A stretch of DNA of 64,000 nucleotides from Oscillospiraceae bacterium (GCA_017518255.1 JAFWVK010000042.1:1-64000), one strand, 5' to 3'. Counted from the stretch's first letter, positions 1-8,386 are shown. Numbers and translations: made by a program. The notes: generated by a model not told the origin, from the sequence alone.

Positions 1-51
1 AGCTTTCGCGGCATAAAAGCTAAGTCAACTGTAACTTTTGTTCAGAAGTAA
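1..51 (+). other. possible 3' end of a gene cut by the window edge
   Basis: The first 51 bases are open in frame 1 and end in TAA at 49-51, giving a short basic C-terminal tail. It could be the end of a gene of the integrated element to the left. The family cannot be recognised from so little sequence, and this may be chance. Confidence 0.2.
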
Positions 52-107
52 ATGCAACATCTAAACGCAAAAATCCGTGTTCTTTCCGGAAGTAAACGCA
101 ACTTTTG
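33..107. repeat. short direct repeats at the left edge
   Basis: GAAGTAAATGCAAC (45-58) recurs as GAAGTAAACGCAAC (89-102), 44 bases apart. AACTTTTG occurs at 33-40 and 100-107. TTGCCCCG (105-112) is the inverse of CGGGGCAA (140-147). Repeats upstream of an integrase may be arm-type recombinase sites or the end of an insertion sequence; the sequence alone does not decide which. Confidence 0.4.
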
Positions 108-167
108 CCCCGCTTTTTTGCGATTACTTTTGAATTTTACGGGGCAAGCAAGCCCTCAATCCGCATC

Positions 168-196
168 TTGACTTTAAATCACAAAAGTGATATAAT
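168..196 (+). promoter_or_regulatory. sigma-A promoter of the integrase gene
   Basis: TTGACT (168-173) and TATAAT (191-196) are separated by exactly 17 bases, a near-consensus promoter about 50 bases upstream of the integrase start. An inverted repeat GGCATA/TATGCC (200-205 and 212-217) lies over the expected transcription start and may be an operator or a 5' hairpin. Confidence 0.75.
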
Positions 197-249
197 GGAG
201 GCATACAGGAATATGCCATAAAACTATGTTGATAGAAAGGAATCGACCT

Positions 250-1450
250 ATGGCATCAATCAGAAAAAGAGGAAACACATACCAGATCCGGGTTTCCTGC
301 GGCTATAACACATCCGGCGATCAAGTCGTTCAGATACAAAACTGGACGCCCGACGCAGGGATGACGCAGAAACAGATCGAAAAAGAACTGAACCGACGAG
401 CCGTGGAGTTTGAGAATGCCTGCAAATTCGGCTTTCAAAGCACCGTTATCAAGTTTCAGGATTTCGCGGAGCAATGGTTCCGGGAGTATGCGCCCGCAAA
501 GCTCAAGACGCAGACAATCCGCAGCTATCATTCGAGCGAGGCAAAGGTCTACAAGGCGATCGGGCATATGCGCATGGACAAGATCACGACGCGCCTTTTG
601 CAGCAGTTTGTGATGGATGTTGCGAATGAGAAGCGCTTCAACCGCAAAGGTGAACCGATGCCGCCCTATGCGCCGAAAACTGTCCGGAATTACATCACCT
701 TTATCTCTACGGTATTTGACTATGCCGTGCGGATGCAGATGCTGTCGGATAATCCGTGCAGAAATGTGGTAATCCCGTCGATCCGGTCGAAAAAGCGGGA
801 TATTTACTCGCTGGAAGAGGTGCAGCAGATGCTGGAGCTGTTCGAGCAGGAAACCGAGGCAAATTACAAGTATACGATCTTCTTCACGCTTGCAGCCTTC
901 ACGGGACTGCGCCGCGGCGAGCTGCTCGGTCTGGAATGGAAGGACATCGACTGGAAACACAGTATGCTCAGCGTGGTCCGGACTTCCGAATACACAAAGG
1001 AAAAGGGCATCTATACAGATACCCCGAAAACGGAAAGCAGTCAGCGCGTGCTGAAGCTGCCGGATGAGCTGATGCAGAAGCTGAAAGCGTTTCAGGAATG
1101 GCAGAATGGCTGCAAAACGTGAACTTGGCAGCAAGTGGATCGAATGTGACCGGCTGTTCACGAAGACAGACGGCTCCCCGATGGGAATGCGGCAGCCCTA
1201 CAAGTTTTTTGAGCGGTTCTGCAAGAAAACGGGAATGCGCTTTGTGAACATACATTCTTTCCGGCACTTTAATGCGTCCATTTTAATCAGCAACGGCGTC
1301 GATGTTAAGACGGTACAGGGCTGTTTAGGTCACAGCAGCGCAACAACGACTTTGAACATTTATGCGCATTCCTTCCAGGCAGCGCAGGTCAGAGCGATGG
1401 ACAGCGTGGCAGACTGCATCCTGAAACGCGACACCAAAAGCAGCGCCTGA
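250..1450 (+). pseudogene. tyrosine recombinase (integrase), frameshifted
   Basis: Site-specific integrase of the phage and ICE type. The first part (250-1122) holds the N-terminal arm-binding region, a SAM-like core-binding domain and the first catalytic Arg in GLRRGELLGLEW near residue 220. The second part (1106-1450, shifted one frame) holds the HSFRHF box with the second Arg, LGHSS, and the Tyr of LNIYAH. Homology therefore runs through the break at about 1106-1122, where a single extra base would explain the shift. The ATG at 250 is preferred over the one at 226 because AGAAAGGA sits 8 bases upstream. No slippery heptamer is evident, so an inactivating mutation or sequencing error is more likely than programmed frameshifting. 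The gene reads toward the 3' end of tRNA-Trp, the usual position for an integrase at its attachment site. Confidence 0.85.
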
Positions 1451-1514
1451 AATGCGAATTTTCAGAATAATGGACAAATAAAGGACAAAACCACGATTTC
1501 TATAAAAAGCAAAA

Positions 1515-1546
1515 TCCGGAAACCGCGTATCTACGCGATTTCCGGA
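1515..1546 (-). terminator. hairpin between integrase and tRNA-Trp
   Basis: TCCGGAAA/TTTCCGGA encloses CGCGTA/TACGCG with one mismatch, giving about 14 pairs around a two-base loop. Read on the minus strand it is followed by TTTTGCTTTTT, so it fits a Rho-independent terminator for tRNA-Trp. It might also be part of the recombination site region. Confidence 0.65.
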
Positions 1547-1559
1547 ACCAAAAATATGG

Positions 1560-1632
1560 CAGGGGCAGAAGGAATCGAACCCTCGGCACGCGGATTTGGA
1601 GTCCGCTGCTCTACCAGCTGAGCTATACCCCT
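1560..1632 (-). tRNA. tRNA-Trp (anticodon CCA)
   Basis: The reverse strand folds as a 73-nt tRNA. The acceptor stem is AGGGGTA/TGCCCCT, the D-arm contains GCTCAGCTGG, the anticodon stem GCGGA/TCCGC holds loop CTCCAAA with anticodon CCA, and the T-loop is GGTTCGATTCC. The 3' CCA is not encoded. The integrase gene lies just beyond its 3' end, so this gene is the likely integration site of the element on the left. Confidence 0.95.
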
Positions 1633-1643
1633 ATGACTTTGAT

Positions 1644-1672
1644 ATTATACCATAAAACGGAACGATTGTCAA
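1644..1672 (-). promoter_or_regulatory. promoter of tRNA-Trp
   Basis: On the minus strand TTGACA (1672-1667) and TATAAT (1649-1644) match the consensus perfectly with a 17-base spacer, ending 12 bases before the tRNA 5' end. Confidence 0.85.
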
Positions 1673-1784
1673 GAGAAAACCGAAATTTTTTTGATTAGCC
1701 TGTGACATTCATGATGATGCGTAGAAACGAACATTATTATCCGGTGATATTTGCGTACGGAGAATACTATAAAACAGCGAAAGG

Positions 1785-1817
1785 AAACCGCCGACGACAG
1801 GAGATCGTCAGCGGTTT
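1785..1817. terminator. terminator-like hairpin downstream of the DUF4190 gene
   Basis: AAACCGC and GCGGTTT enclose GACGA/TCGTC. The hairpin lies just beyond the stop of the minus-strand gene at 1826. The T-rich tract is better on the plus strand, so the direction is uncertain. Confidence 0.5.
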
Positions 1818-1825
1818 TGCATTTG

Positions 1826-2500
1826 TTATGAGCCGGAAGCAAATTCCGGAATGAAGAAGATACCGGAAGAGATGTTTGCGCTGTCAGTCAGACTGACTGT
1901 TTCTGCGAGGGAGGAACTGTCCGGAATCCAATATGAGATTTCAAAGGCAAGACTGCCTCTGGTCTTATACTGGTCAAGCAGAGCATCCATAATTGTATAG
2001 ATCGTTGCATCGTAGCGCTCAAACAGAGATGTAAACGGTTCTTCCGTATATTTTTTCAGGTAATCGGGGAGTTCACCGGTTTCCTCATAGGCGGGGAAAA
2101 CAGTATCCTGTTCACGGGTGAGTCTGGTGTAATCCGTAACAATATCCTGAGCATACGGCAGCAGCGGCCAGATGATATAGAGCATTGTCACAAGAATCAG
2201 GAGACTGACGCCGCCGGTGATGATGCCTGTAATGGCGAGTCCGGTTCCGCGGCGCTTTTTGGCAAGCGAGATGATGCCGAAGGTCAGTGCGAGCGGAATG
2301 GTAATAATATCAATCAGACCGATACAGCAGCAGATGCCGAAAAGGCTGACCAGCCCCAGAACCAGCGATGCAACGGCGAAGCCGCTTTTGTTGGAGCTGC
2401 CGTTATTGTTACGGGAAGCATAGGCATTCGGGTCTACATGGTCCCAAGGATCGGAAGGTGCGCCGTTTACCGGCTGCGGAATTTGAGTTTCTTGATCCAT
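1826..2500 (-). CDS. DUF4190-type membrane protein
   Basis: A 224-residue protein of unknown function. A short polar N-terminus rich in Asn, Gln and Pro is followed by two hydrophobic hairpins at roughly residues 40-70 and 85-112, with Gly-rich SLVLGLVSLFG and GLAITGIITGG segments typical of DUF4190. A C-terminal domain of about 110 residues probably lies outside the membrane. It starts 19 bases after the metA stop with GGGAG as ribosome binding site, so it is probably cotranscribed with metA. Nothing in it suggests a role in methionine synthesis. Confidence 0.7.
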   Translation of the reverse strand: MDQETQIPQPVNGAPSDPWDHVDPNAYASRNNNGSSNKSGFAVASLVLGLVSLFGICCCIGLIDIITIPLALTFGIISLAKKRRGTGLAITGIITGGVSLLILVTMLYIIWPLLPYAQDIVTDYTRLTREQDTVFPAYEETGELPDYLKKYTEEPFTSLFERYDATIYTIMDALLDQYKTRGSLAFEISYWIPDSSSLAETVSLTDSANISSGIFFIPEFASGS

Positions 2501-2519
2501 ATGGCAATTCTCCCTTCAA

Positions 2520-3467
2520 TCAGATCTCGCCTTCGAGATTCCAGCTGCTGTGCAGCAATTCTTCGAGATGATACGGGGTACGCTGATAGACACAGTAATT
2601 CAGCCAGTTAGAAAACATCAGGTTTGCGCTGCATCGCCAGGAAAACACAGGCGGCTGCATAATGTCATCATTCGGGAAATAGTGGCGCGGGACTTCGATC
2701 TCCAGCCCTTTCTGCTTATCGCGGAAATATTCGGAGGCGAGAGTGTTCCGGTCATATTCCGAATGTCCGGTAATAAAATACTGTCTGCCGTTGCGGTTTG
2801 CAACGATATGCACACCGGATTCCGGCGAACTGGTCAGAATCACAAGCTGCCGGACTTTTTGAATATCCTCACGGTGAATTTCTGTGTGGCGGGAATGCGG
2901 CACATAAAAGACGTCATCGAAGCCGCGCAGAAGCAGCGAATGCCGGTATTCGGCACTGTGCGGGAAAACCCCGAACATTTTTTTTGCAAGCGGATATTTC
3001 GGAACGCCGAAATGATGATAAAGTCCGGCCTGTGCGCCCCAGCAGATGTGCAGGGTGCTGAACACATGCGTTTTGGACCATTCCATCAGTTCACAGATTT
3101 CCTCCCAGTAGTCCACGTCCTCGAATTCGAGCTGTTCGACCGGTGCGCCGGTGATAATCATACCGTCATAAAACTGCGAGCGGATTTCGTTGAGCGTGGT
3201 GTAAAAGGCATCCATATGACTTTGCGAGGTGTGCTTGGAAATATGGGATTCCATACGCAGAAGGGAAATATTGACCTGAAGCGGCGTATTGCTGAGCAGA
3301 CGCAGAAGCTGCAATTCGGTTTCGAGTTTTTTTGGCATAATGTTGAGCACCAGAATCCGCAGCGGGCGGATATCCTGATGCGCAGCACGCTCGCTGCTCA
3401 TGACAAAGATGTGTTCGCTGATAAGCGCCTGATAGGCAGGCAGATCCGGAGAAATACAAATCGGCAA
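2520..3467 (-). CDS. metA: homoserine O-acetyltransferase (MetA family)
   Basis: First committed step of methionine synthesis: acylation of homoserine. The TTG at 3467 is chosen as start because GAAAGGAG lies 9 bases upstream and because family numbering then fits exactly: the catalytic Cys in LHICWGAQ becomes residue 142, as in known MetA proteins. The catalytic His and Glu are in FITGHSEYD. Residue 111 is Glu (GAPVE); the E. coli succinyltransferase has Gly there (GAPLG), and Glu is known to favour acetyl-CoA, so an acetyltransferase is predicted. The length is 315 residues, close to the family norm. It lies 93 bases after oadA, behind a strong terminator, and directly before the DUF4190 gene. 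No SAM riboswitch was recognised upstream. Confidence 0.92.
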   Translation of the reverse strand: MPICISPDLPAYQALISEHIFVMSSERAAHQDIRPLRILVLNIMPKKLETELQLLRLLSNTPLQVNISLLRMESHISKHTSQSHMDAFYTTLNEIRSQFYDGMIITGAPVEQLEFEDVDYWEEICELMEWSKTHVFSTLHICWGAQAGLYHHFGVPKYPLAKKMFGVFPHSAEYRHSLLLRGFDDVFYVPHSRHTEIHREDIQKVRQLVILTSSPESGVHIVANRNGRQYFITGHSEYDRNTLASEYFRDKQKGLEIEVPRHYFPNDDIMQPPVFSWRCSANLMFSNWLNYCVYQRTPYHLEELLHSSWNLEGEI

Positions 3468-3505
3468 GAGAAAACGCTCCTTTCTGCCCGTCAGAAAAAC
3501 AGGCA

Positions 3506-3538
3506 GGGAGACTGCCGGCATAAACCGGTCAGTCTCCC
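3506..3538 (-). terminator. terminator between oadA and metA
   Basis: GGGAGACTG/CAGTCTCCC continues into CCGG/CCGG with one bulged base. On the minus strand it is followed by TGCCTGTTTTTC. It lies 22 bases past the oadA stop and ends about 25 bases before the metA ribosome binding site, so it either ends the carboxylase operon or works as an attenuator for metA. Confidence 0.75.
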
Positions 3539-3560
3539 GGAGCATTTCTGCACGGGGCAA

Positions 3561-4958
3561 TTATACGGGATGAATCTGTTTTGCGGGGTCACCGTGAACG
3601 CCGTCCAGACCGAACTGCTGATTGCGGCGCTTCTCAAAGAATTTGACGGCAACCTGTCCGAACTGTGCGTAGGAGAGAACATCCTCCTCCTGCGTAATCC
3701 ACTCTGCGCATTCCTTGCGCAGCTTGTCGAGCTCAGGTTCGAGCAGATCTGCCGGGCGGCAGGTGATTGCCTCTTCGTCCTTGAGAATTTTCTTCTGGAA
3801 TTCGGGGTCAATCGGCAGCGGTGTTCTGCCGTATTCACCCTTAACCATCGCCTTGAATTCCTTGGTAACCATTTTATAGCGCTCGCCCATAACGATATTG
3901 AATACCGCCTGTGTGCCGACAATCTGGGAGGTCGGGGTGACGAGCGGCGGGAAGCCGGCATCCTTGCGGACGCGCGGTACTTCTTCGAGCACTGCTGTCA
4001 GCTGATCCTCCTTGCCCGCCTGTTTGAGCTGGGAGAGCAGATTGGAGAGCATACCGCCCGGAACCTGATAGATCAGGGTCTTTGCATCGGCAGCCAGCAT
4101 CTTCGGGTCAAGCAGACCTTCCTTGATATATTTTTCGCGCAGCGTCATGAAATAGGTACGCAGCGCGCTGAGCTTCACGAGATCCAGTCCGGTATCGAAC
4201 GGGGTTCCCTGCAAGGCAGCAACCATAGATTCGGTCGGCGCATGGGATGTACCCAGTGCCAGCGGACTGAGCGCCGTGTCAATGCTGTCCACGCCCGCCT
4301 CAACTGCTTTCAGCAGGCACATGGATGCCAGACCGGAGGTGTAGTGCGTGTGAAGCTGAACCGGCAGGTTTACGGCGGCTTTCAGAGCTTTTGTCAGAGA
4401 TTCCGCACGGTACGGGGTCAGCAGTGCTGCCATGTCCTTGATGCAGATGGAGTCTGCACCGGCATCGGCGATGCGCTTTGCATAGTCCACATAGTATTCG
4501 TCGGTAAAGACCTCACCTGTCGTAAAGCTCATGGCAACCTGTGTATGCGCGCCTTCTTTTTTCGCGGCGCGGATTGCGGTTTCGAGGTTGCGGATATCAT
4601 TCAGCGCATCAAAAATCCGGATGATATCAATGCCGTTAGCGATGGATTTCTGCACGAAATACTCGACTACATCATCGGCATAGTGGCGGTAGCCCAGCAT
4701 ATTCTGACCGCGGAAAAGCATTTGCAGCGGGGTTTTCGGCATGTGCTTTTTCAGCGTGCGCAGACGCTCCCACGGATCTTCACCGAGAAAACGGAGGCAG
4801 GAATCGAAGGTTGCGCCGCCCCAGCATTCAACGGACTGAAAGCCGATTTCATCGAGCTGTTCAAGGGCAGGCAGCATATCGGCGGTTGTCATACGGGTTG
4901 CCAGCAAAGACTGATGCGCATCACGCAGAACGGTTTCTGTAATTCCAATTTTCGCCAT
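3561..4958 (-). CDS. oadA: oxaloacetate decarboxylase alpha / transcarboxylase 5S-type subunit
   Basis: Carboxyltransferase subunit that moves CO2 between carboxybiotin and pyruvate or oxaloacetate. The N-terminal TIM barrel begins with ITETVLRDAHQSLLATR, and GADSICIKDMAALLTP and QLHTHYTSG carry the metal-site and substrate residues of the family. At 465 residues it has the PYC/OADA domain but no fused biotin domain, which is encoded by the gene upstream. It follows the biotin carrier by 18 bases and a CoA-carboxyltransferase gene before that. No membrane subunit (OadB) or gamma subunit lies nearby, so a soluble transcarboxylase or pyruvate carboxylation role is as likely as a sodium-pumping decarboxylase. 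Confidence 0.88.
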   Translation of the reverse strand: MAKIGITETVLRDAHQSLLATRMTTADMLPALEQLDEIGFQSVECWGGATFDSCLRFLGEDPWERLRTLKKHMPKTPLQMLFRGQNMLGYRHYADDVVEYFVQKSIANGIDIIRIFDALNDIRNLETAIRAAKKEGAHTQVAMSFTTGEVFTDEYYVDYAKRIADAGADSICIKDMAALLTPYRAESLTKALKAAVNLPVQLHTHYTSGLASMCLLKAVEAGVDSIDTALSPLALGTSHAPTESMVAALQGTPFDTGLDLVKLSALRTYFMTLREKYIKEGLLDPKMLAADAKTLIYQVPGGMLSNLLSQLKQAGKEDQLTAVLEEVPRVRKDAGFPPLVTPTSQIVGTQAVFNIVMGERYKMVTKEFKAMVKGEYGRTPLPIDPEFQKKILKDEEAITCRPADLLEPELDKLRKECAEWITQEEDVLSYAQFGQVAVKFFEKRRNQQFGLDGVHGDPAKQIHPV

Positions 4959-4976
4959 ATTCGGTCACACTTTCGC

Positions 4977-5375
4977 TCAGCCCAGAACGGCGAGTGCATC
5001 GCCGGGATTGACGGAACTGCCCTTTGTGGTGTTGACGGAGAGAATTGTGCCGTCTTCCGGGGCAACAATGTCGTTTTCCATTTTCATGGCTTCGAGAATA
5101 AAGAGTACCTGACCCTTCTTGACCGCATCGCCGGCAGCACATTTTACATCGAGAATGGTGCCGGGCATCGGTGCGGAAACCGGGGTGCCGTCTGCCGCAG
5201 AGGCAGCAGGAGCCGGTGCAGCCGCGGGAGCGGGTGCTGCTGCGGGTGCAGGAGCCGGTGCTGCCGCAGGAGCGGGTGCCGCTGCGGGGACAGGTGCTGC
5301 GCCTGCCTGAAGCTCTTCGACGGTTACATCATACTGTTTCTGATTTACCGTTACACGGAACTGTTTCATGCTCAT
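4977..5375 (-). CDS. biotin carboxyl carrier protein
   Basis: Carries biotin between the two carboxyltransferase subunits. A short N-terminal strand ([16 protein letters not shown]) leads into an Ala/Pro linker of about 40 residues and then a biotinyl domain with EAMKMEN, whose central Lys is biotinylated. The protein has 132 residues. The ATG at 5375 is chosen because AGGAGG lies 8 bases upstream; an in-frame ATG at 5420 has no comparable site. The linker DNA contains near-repeats of a GC-rich unit. The gene sits between the CoA carboxyltransferase and the OadA-type gene, matching the 12S, 1.3S and 5S components of transcarboxylase. Confidence 0.9.
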   Translation of the reverse strand: MSMKQFRVTVNQKQYDVTVEELQAGAAPVPAAAPAPAAAPAPAPAAAPAPAAAPAPAASAADGTPVSAPMPGTILDVKCAAGDAVKKGQVLFILEAMKMENDIVAPEDGTILSVNTTKGSSVNPGDALAVLG

Positions 5376-5462
5376 AACGAGATCCTCCTGAGATATGATA
5401 TTGAAATGATATCGGGGCATATTTACGCTGATATCAATGGAAATTCGGGCTGAAAAGCGTAA

Positions 5463-6827
5463 TCAGAACGGAATATTGCTGTGCTTTTTCGGCATACCGG
5501 AGACGCGCTTGCCTTCCAGCAGATCGAGGGCATCACAGACAGCCTGTCTGGTATCAGCCGGAGAAATGACAGCATCCACTGCGCCGAGCTGCGCTGCTTT
5601 TTCAGCAGATGCAAGAGTTTTCTTGTATTCCTTAGCCAGCTCGCTGCGCTTGAGAGCGGTGTTTTCTGCACCCTTGAGCTTGTCGTGCCAGAGAAATTCG
5701 ACCGCAGATTCCGGACGCATCGGTGCAATTGCGGCTTCATCCCACGCAATGACATAATCACTGCCCGCGCCTCTGCCCGCAATTGCGGAGAAAGCGGCAC
5801 CGCATGCTTCGCCGGCAATCAGCGCGATTTTAATTGTCGTTGCTTCTGCATAGGCGCCGCAGAGCTGCGTCAGCGCCCGGAGTGAGCCGCTCTTTGCCGC
5901 ATCGTTGTCCGCAGCAAAGCCGACCGTATCGACAATCGTGATGACCGGAATCGAGAAAGCGTCGCAGGTACGGACAAACCGTGCCATTTTGGCAGCATCC
6001 TTTGCAGTGAGTGCATCCTCGGAGCGGCAGGTCGTGACCAGACCGACCGTCATCCCGCGGACGGTCGCAAGCGCAGTTCCTGCGGAGGAACCGAAGTCAC
6101 GGTAAAGCGGAATCACCGAATCCGCATCGGCAATGCCTTTGCAGAGTCCTTTGGTCACACCGCTTCGGCAGGGTTCTTCCGGCTCGGAGAATTCACAGAC
6201 CGGTGCACCGGCGAGATTATTGGACGGAAGCACACGCAGAATCGCTTTTGCCTGCTCCATCACGGCGGTGTCGTCCTCACAGACAGCGGCGGCAATACCG
6301 GCTTTTGCGGCACTTTCGGGTTTTTCCGCGCCGGAATCAAAAGGCGGTGTGAGATAAAGCTCTGCTTTCTGTGTCATCAGGACAAAATCAGCAGAGGCAG
6401 CCATCAGTGCCGCGCTGCCGGCGCAGACACCGGCAATCACGGAAATCTGCGGTACAACGCCCGAAAGCTTTGCGGCAACCGCGATCAGCTTGCCGTAAGC
6501 GGTCAGAGAATCCGCGGTTCCGTCAACATACACGCCGTTGGAATCATAGATTCCGATGACCGGCGTGCCGGTTTTCGCGGCAAGGGAATAGAGACGCTTA
6601 ATCTTTCCGGCAGTGTTTTTGCCCATGACACCGCTGCTGATGTCCGGGCACTGTGCAAATGCACAGACAGCCTGTCCGTCTACATAGCCGTGCGCGCAGA
6701 TGACGGCAGCGGGATCCTCCCGCTCCAGCCGGAGCGCGTCCAGCTCGGTGAAGCATCCTCCGTCGAACAGCAGACGCAGGCGTTCTCTTGCAATTGTTCC
6801 GAGTGTTTCCATATAATTCGTGCGCAT
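5463..6827 (-). CDS. acyl-CoA carboxyltransferase (propionyl/methylmalonyl-CoA type)
   Basis: Crotonase-fold carboxyltransferase of the PccB/MmdA/12S family, expected to exchange CO2 between biotin and an acyl-CoA. Two related halves are visible: GIYDSNGVYVDGT and SVIAGVCAGSAALMAAS in the first, and IPVITIVDTVGFA and ALIAGEACGAAFSAIAGRG in the second, with the Gly-rich oxyanion loops. At 454 residues it is shorter than the usual 500 or so, mainly at the N-terminus. The start is uncertain (ATG at 6827 or 6812). It is first in an operon with the biotin carrier and the OadA-type subunit. The acyl-CoA substrate cannot be read from the sequence. Confidence 0.82.
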   Translation of the reverse strand: MRTNYMETLGTIARERLRLLFDGGCFTELDALRLEREDPAAVICAHGYVDGQAVCAFAQCPDISSGVMGKNTAGKIKRLYSLAAKTGTPVIGIYDSNGVYVDGTADSLTAYGKLIAVAAKLSGVVPQISVIAGVCAGSAALMAASADFVLMTQKAELYLTPPFDSGAEKPESAAKAGIAAAVCEDDTAVMEQAKAILRVLPSNNLAGAPVCEFSEPEEPCRSGVTKGLCKGIADADSVIPLYRDFGSSAGTALATVRGMTVGLVTTCRSEDALTAKDAAKMARFVRTCDAFSIPVITIVDTVGFAADNDAAKSGSLRALTQLCGAYAEATTIKIALIAGEACGAAFSAIAGRGAGSDYVIAWDEAAIAPMRPESAVEFLWHDKLKGAENTALKRSELAKEYKKTLASAEKAAQLGAVDAVISPADTRQAVCDALDLLEGKRVSGMPKKHSNIPF

Positions 6828-6876
6828 CCTTTCGAGGGTATTTCAGAACTGTCCATATTGGAATCCATACTCCGAT

Positions 6877-6905
6877 ATTATACCATATTCACGCAAAAAA
6901 AGCAA
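6877..6905 (-). promoter_or_regulatory. promoter of the carboxyltransferase operon
   Basis: On the minus strand TTGCTT (6905-6900), a 17-base spacer and TATAAT (6882-6877). It lies about 50 bases before the carboxyltransferase start, just beyond the stop of the preceding gene. Confidence 0.7.
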
Positions 6906-6908
6906 CCC

Positions 6909-7337
6909 CTATTTTTTCAAAGAAACTTGCTCCTGCTGCCGGGCAGATTCCGGCTTTTTTCTGCCGCATATATAAGCAATTGCCCCTGCGGCAGTCAGAA
7001 CAGCACCGGCAGCGGGATAGACGGCGGTCAGGCGGTTGGTCGTTCCGTAAATCTCCAGAACGCCGCTGAACGTCAGCCAGACCGTAAACGCGGCAAGCCC
7101 TGCATGCCACAGCACAAGCGCTCCTGCCGACGGAAGCCTTTTGGTACAGCAGATCATCAGTGTCAGCAGCAGCGCACCGGGGACCAGCGGCACAGCAAAT
7201 GCATAAATCATTGCATAAGAGTAAACCTCATGACTGAATTGCTCGTAAACTGCGCCGAACGCCGCAAAAAACACAGATGCTGACACATCGCAGAGAATAT
7301 AATGAAGCATACGTTTCTGATCAGCCGATGTAAACAA
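6909..7337 (-). CDS. small four-helix membrane protein, unknown
   Basis: A 142-residue protein with four hydrophobic segments (about residues 15-35, 42-62, 72-92 and 103-125) and a basic, polar C-terminal tail. No family is recognised. Its start overlaps the end of the phosphodiester glycosidase gene by 17 bases, so translation is probably coupled and the two may act together at the membrane. Confidence 0.65.
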   Translation of the reverse strand: MFTSADQKRMLHYILCDVSASVFFAAFGAVYEQFSHEVYSYAMIYAFAVPLVPGALLLTLMICCTKRLPSAGALVLWHAGLAAFTVWLTFSGVLEIYGTTNRLTAVYPAAGAVLTAAGAIAYICGRKKPESARQQEQVSLKK

Positions 7338-8331
7338 TATCGCTCACTCCTCTCTCCTGAATCCGGTTGCCGTTTGTTGTCGGCTTATTGACAATTTCTC
7401 CCTGAAAATACATCGCCGAGGATCCGCCGCCGTCCAGATTATAGGCTGTCTTGACGCCCAGAGACAGCATGAAATCCGCCAGTTCACTGAGAGAAAGGCC
7501 GCTGCTTTCCGTTGTCCTGCCGTCTGAGACAACCAGAACATAGTGCAGGTTATCAATCATGCCGATTGCCGTTCGCGGATTGCTTGCCATTGCCCTGCCG
7601 ACTTCTTCACCGGCTGAGACGCTGATGCAGCCGTTTTCGATCAGTGCAGGTCCGAAGCAGTATGCCTGCCAGACGCCTGCATCGACCAGTTCCTCTGCCG
7701 TGTAATCGTTCGAGCTGAGAATCTGCATACTGCCGTCTGAAAAGACACAGAGCAAATCCTTTCCGTTGGAGGAATCCCGGTAAACAATGCCGTTGCGGAT
7801 TACATATCCGGTTTCCTGAACGCCGTAATAATCGCCGTTGACCGCCAGCACCGCATCATGCTCTGCTGCAATCGACGAGGTTGCGGCCGTAATGTTTTTT
7901 CCGTATGTGTCATAAGCAAAAGCCGATTTCAGATATTGTGCGGAGCTGAGCTGCACATCCGCAGCATAGACCGTTGTGTCGGAAAACCGGTATTCTTTCA
8001 GAGTGACGGTCATATCGGAATTGCTGAATGTACGTTCTGTACCGTTCGTGCTGACCGTTGGATCCGGATTGTTTTTACCGGAGATTTCCGAAGATGCATC
8101 CGCCTGACTGCTTTTTCGTCTGCCGGTTGTCTTTCTGCTTTGTTTTTCTTCTGAACTGTCTGTGTTTATACTTGTATCGGCAGACGGTTCCTGTTCAAAC
8201 ATGGACAGATTCATTTCCGAGGCATTTGTCTGATATACCGTTTGGAGAACAAAGGTATCCAGTGCGAGATAAACCGTAAAGGTACAGAGTGCGGCTGCAT
8301 AGAATGCCGCAAAAATCCGGTGGATTTTCAT
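7321..8331 (-). CDS. phosphodiester glycosidase family protein (NAGPA domain)
   Basis: The C-terminal 230 residues match the NAGPA/DUF2233 fold that cleaves sugar phosphodiesters. AVNGDYYG, NPRTAIG, LVVSDGR and the final NLDGGGSSAMYFQG are its hallmark motifs. The N-terminus has a signal anchor (residues 5-30), then a Ser/Lys-rich linker, so the enzyme should be tethered outside the membrane and may trim teichoic acid or exopolysaccharide. It has 336 residues. The start has GGAG in the upstream leader. It overlaps the downstream membrane protein gene. Confidence 0.88.
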   Translation of the reverse strand: MKIHRIFAAFYAAALCTFTVYLALDTFVLQTVYQTNASEMNLSMFEQEPSADTSINTDSSEEKQSRKTTGRRKSSQADASSEISGKNNPDPTVSTNGTERTFSNSDMTVTLKEYRFSDTTVYAADVQLSSAQYLKSAFAYDTYGKNITAATSSIAAEHDAVLAVNGDYYGVQETGYVIRNGIVYRDSSNGKDLLCVFSDGSMQILSSNDYTAEELVDAGVWQAYCFGPALIENGCISVSAGEEVGRAMASNPRTAIGMIDNLHYVLVVSDGRTTESSGLSLSELADFMLSLGVKTAYNLDGGGSSAMYFQGEIVNKPTTNGNRIQERGVSDIVYIG

Positions 8332-8345
8332 ATGGATTACGCTCC

Positions 8346-8386
8346 TTTCAGGAATCTGGATTCATTATAATTCCTGATTCCTGAAA
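8346..8386. promoter_or_regulatory. inverted repeat over the glycosidase promoter
   Basis: TTTCAGGAATC (8346-8356) and GATTCCTGAAA (8376-8386) are a perfect 11-bp inverted repeat with 19 bases between the arms. TATAAT on the minus strand (8369-8364) lies between the arms. This looks like an operator around the -10 region of the 7321-8331 gene; no -35 box is clear. Confidence 0.5.

Noticed and set aside
3506..3538. Hairpin before metA as a SAM riboswitch
   Set aside because: It is a simple stem with a T-run; none of the conserved SAM-I or SAM-II core sequences is present.
5195..5305. Tandem GC-rich repeat as a minisatellite or CRISPR
   Set aside because: It encodes the Ala/Pro linker of the biotin carrier; the units are irregular and in frame.
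2550..5453. Very long open frame (967 codons) on the plus strand
   Set aside because: It lies opposite metA, oadA and the biotin carrier, which have clear family motifs. It is a by-product of codon bias, with low-complexity Cys/Arg-rich sequence at its end.
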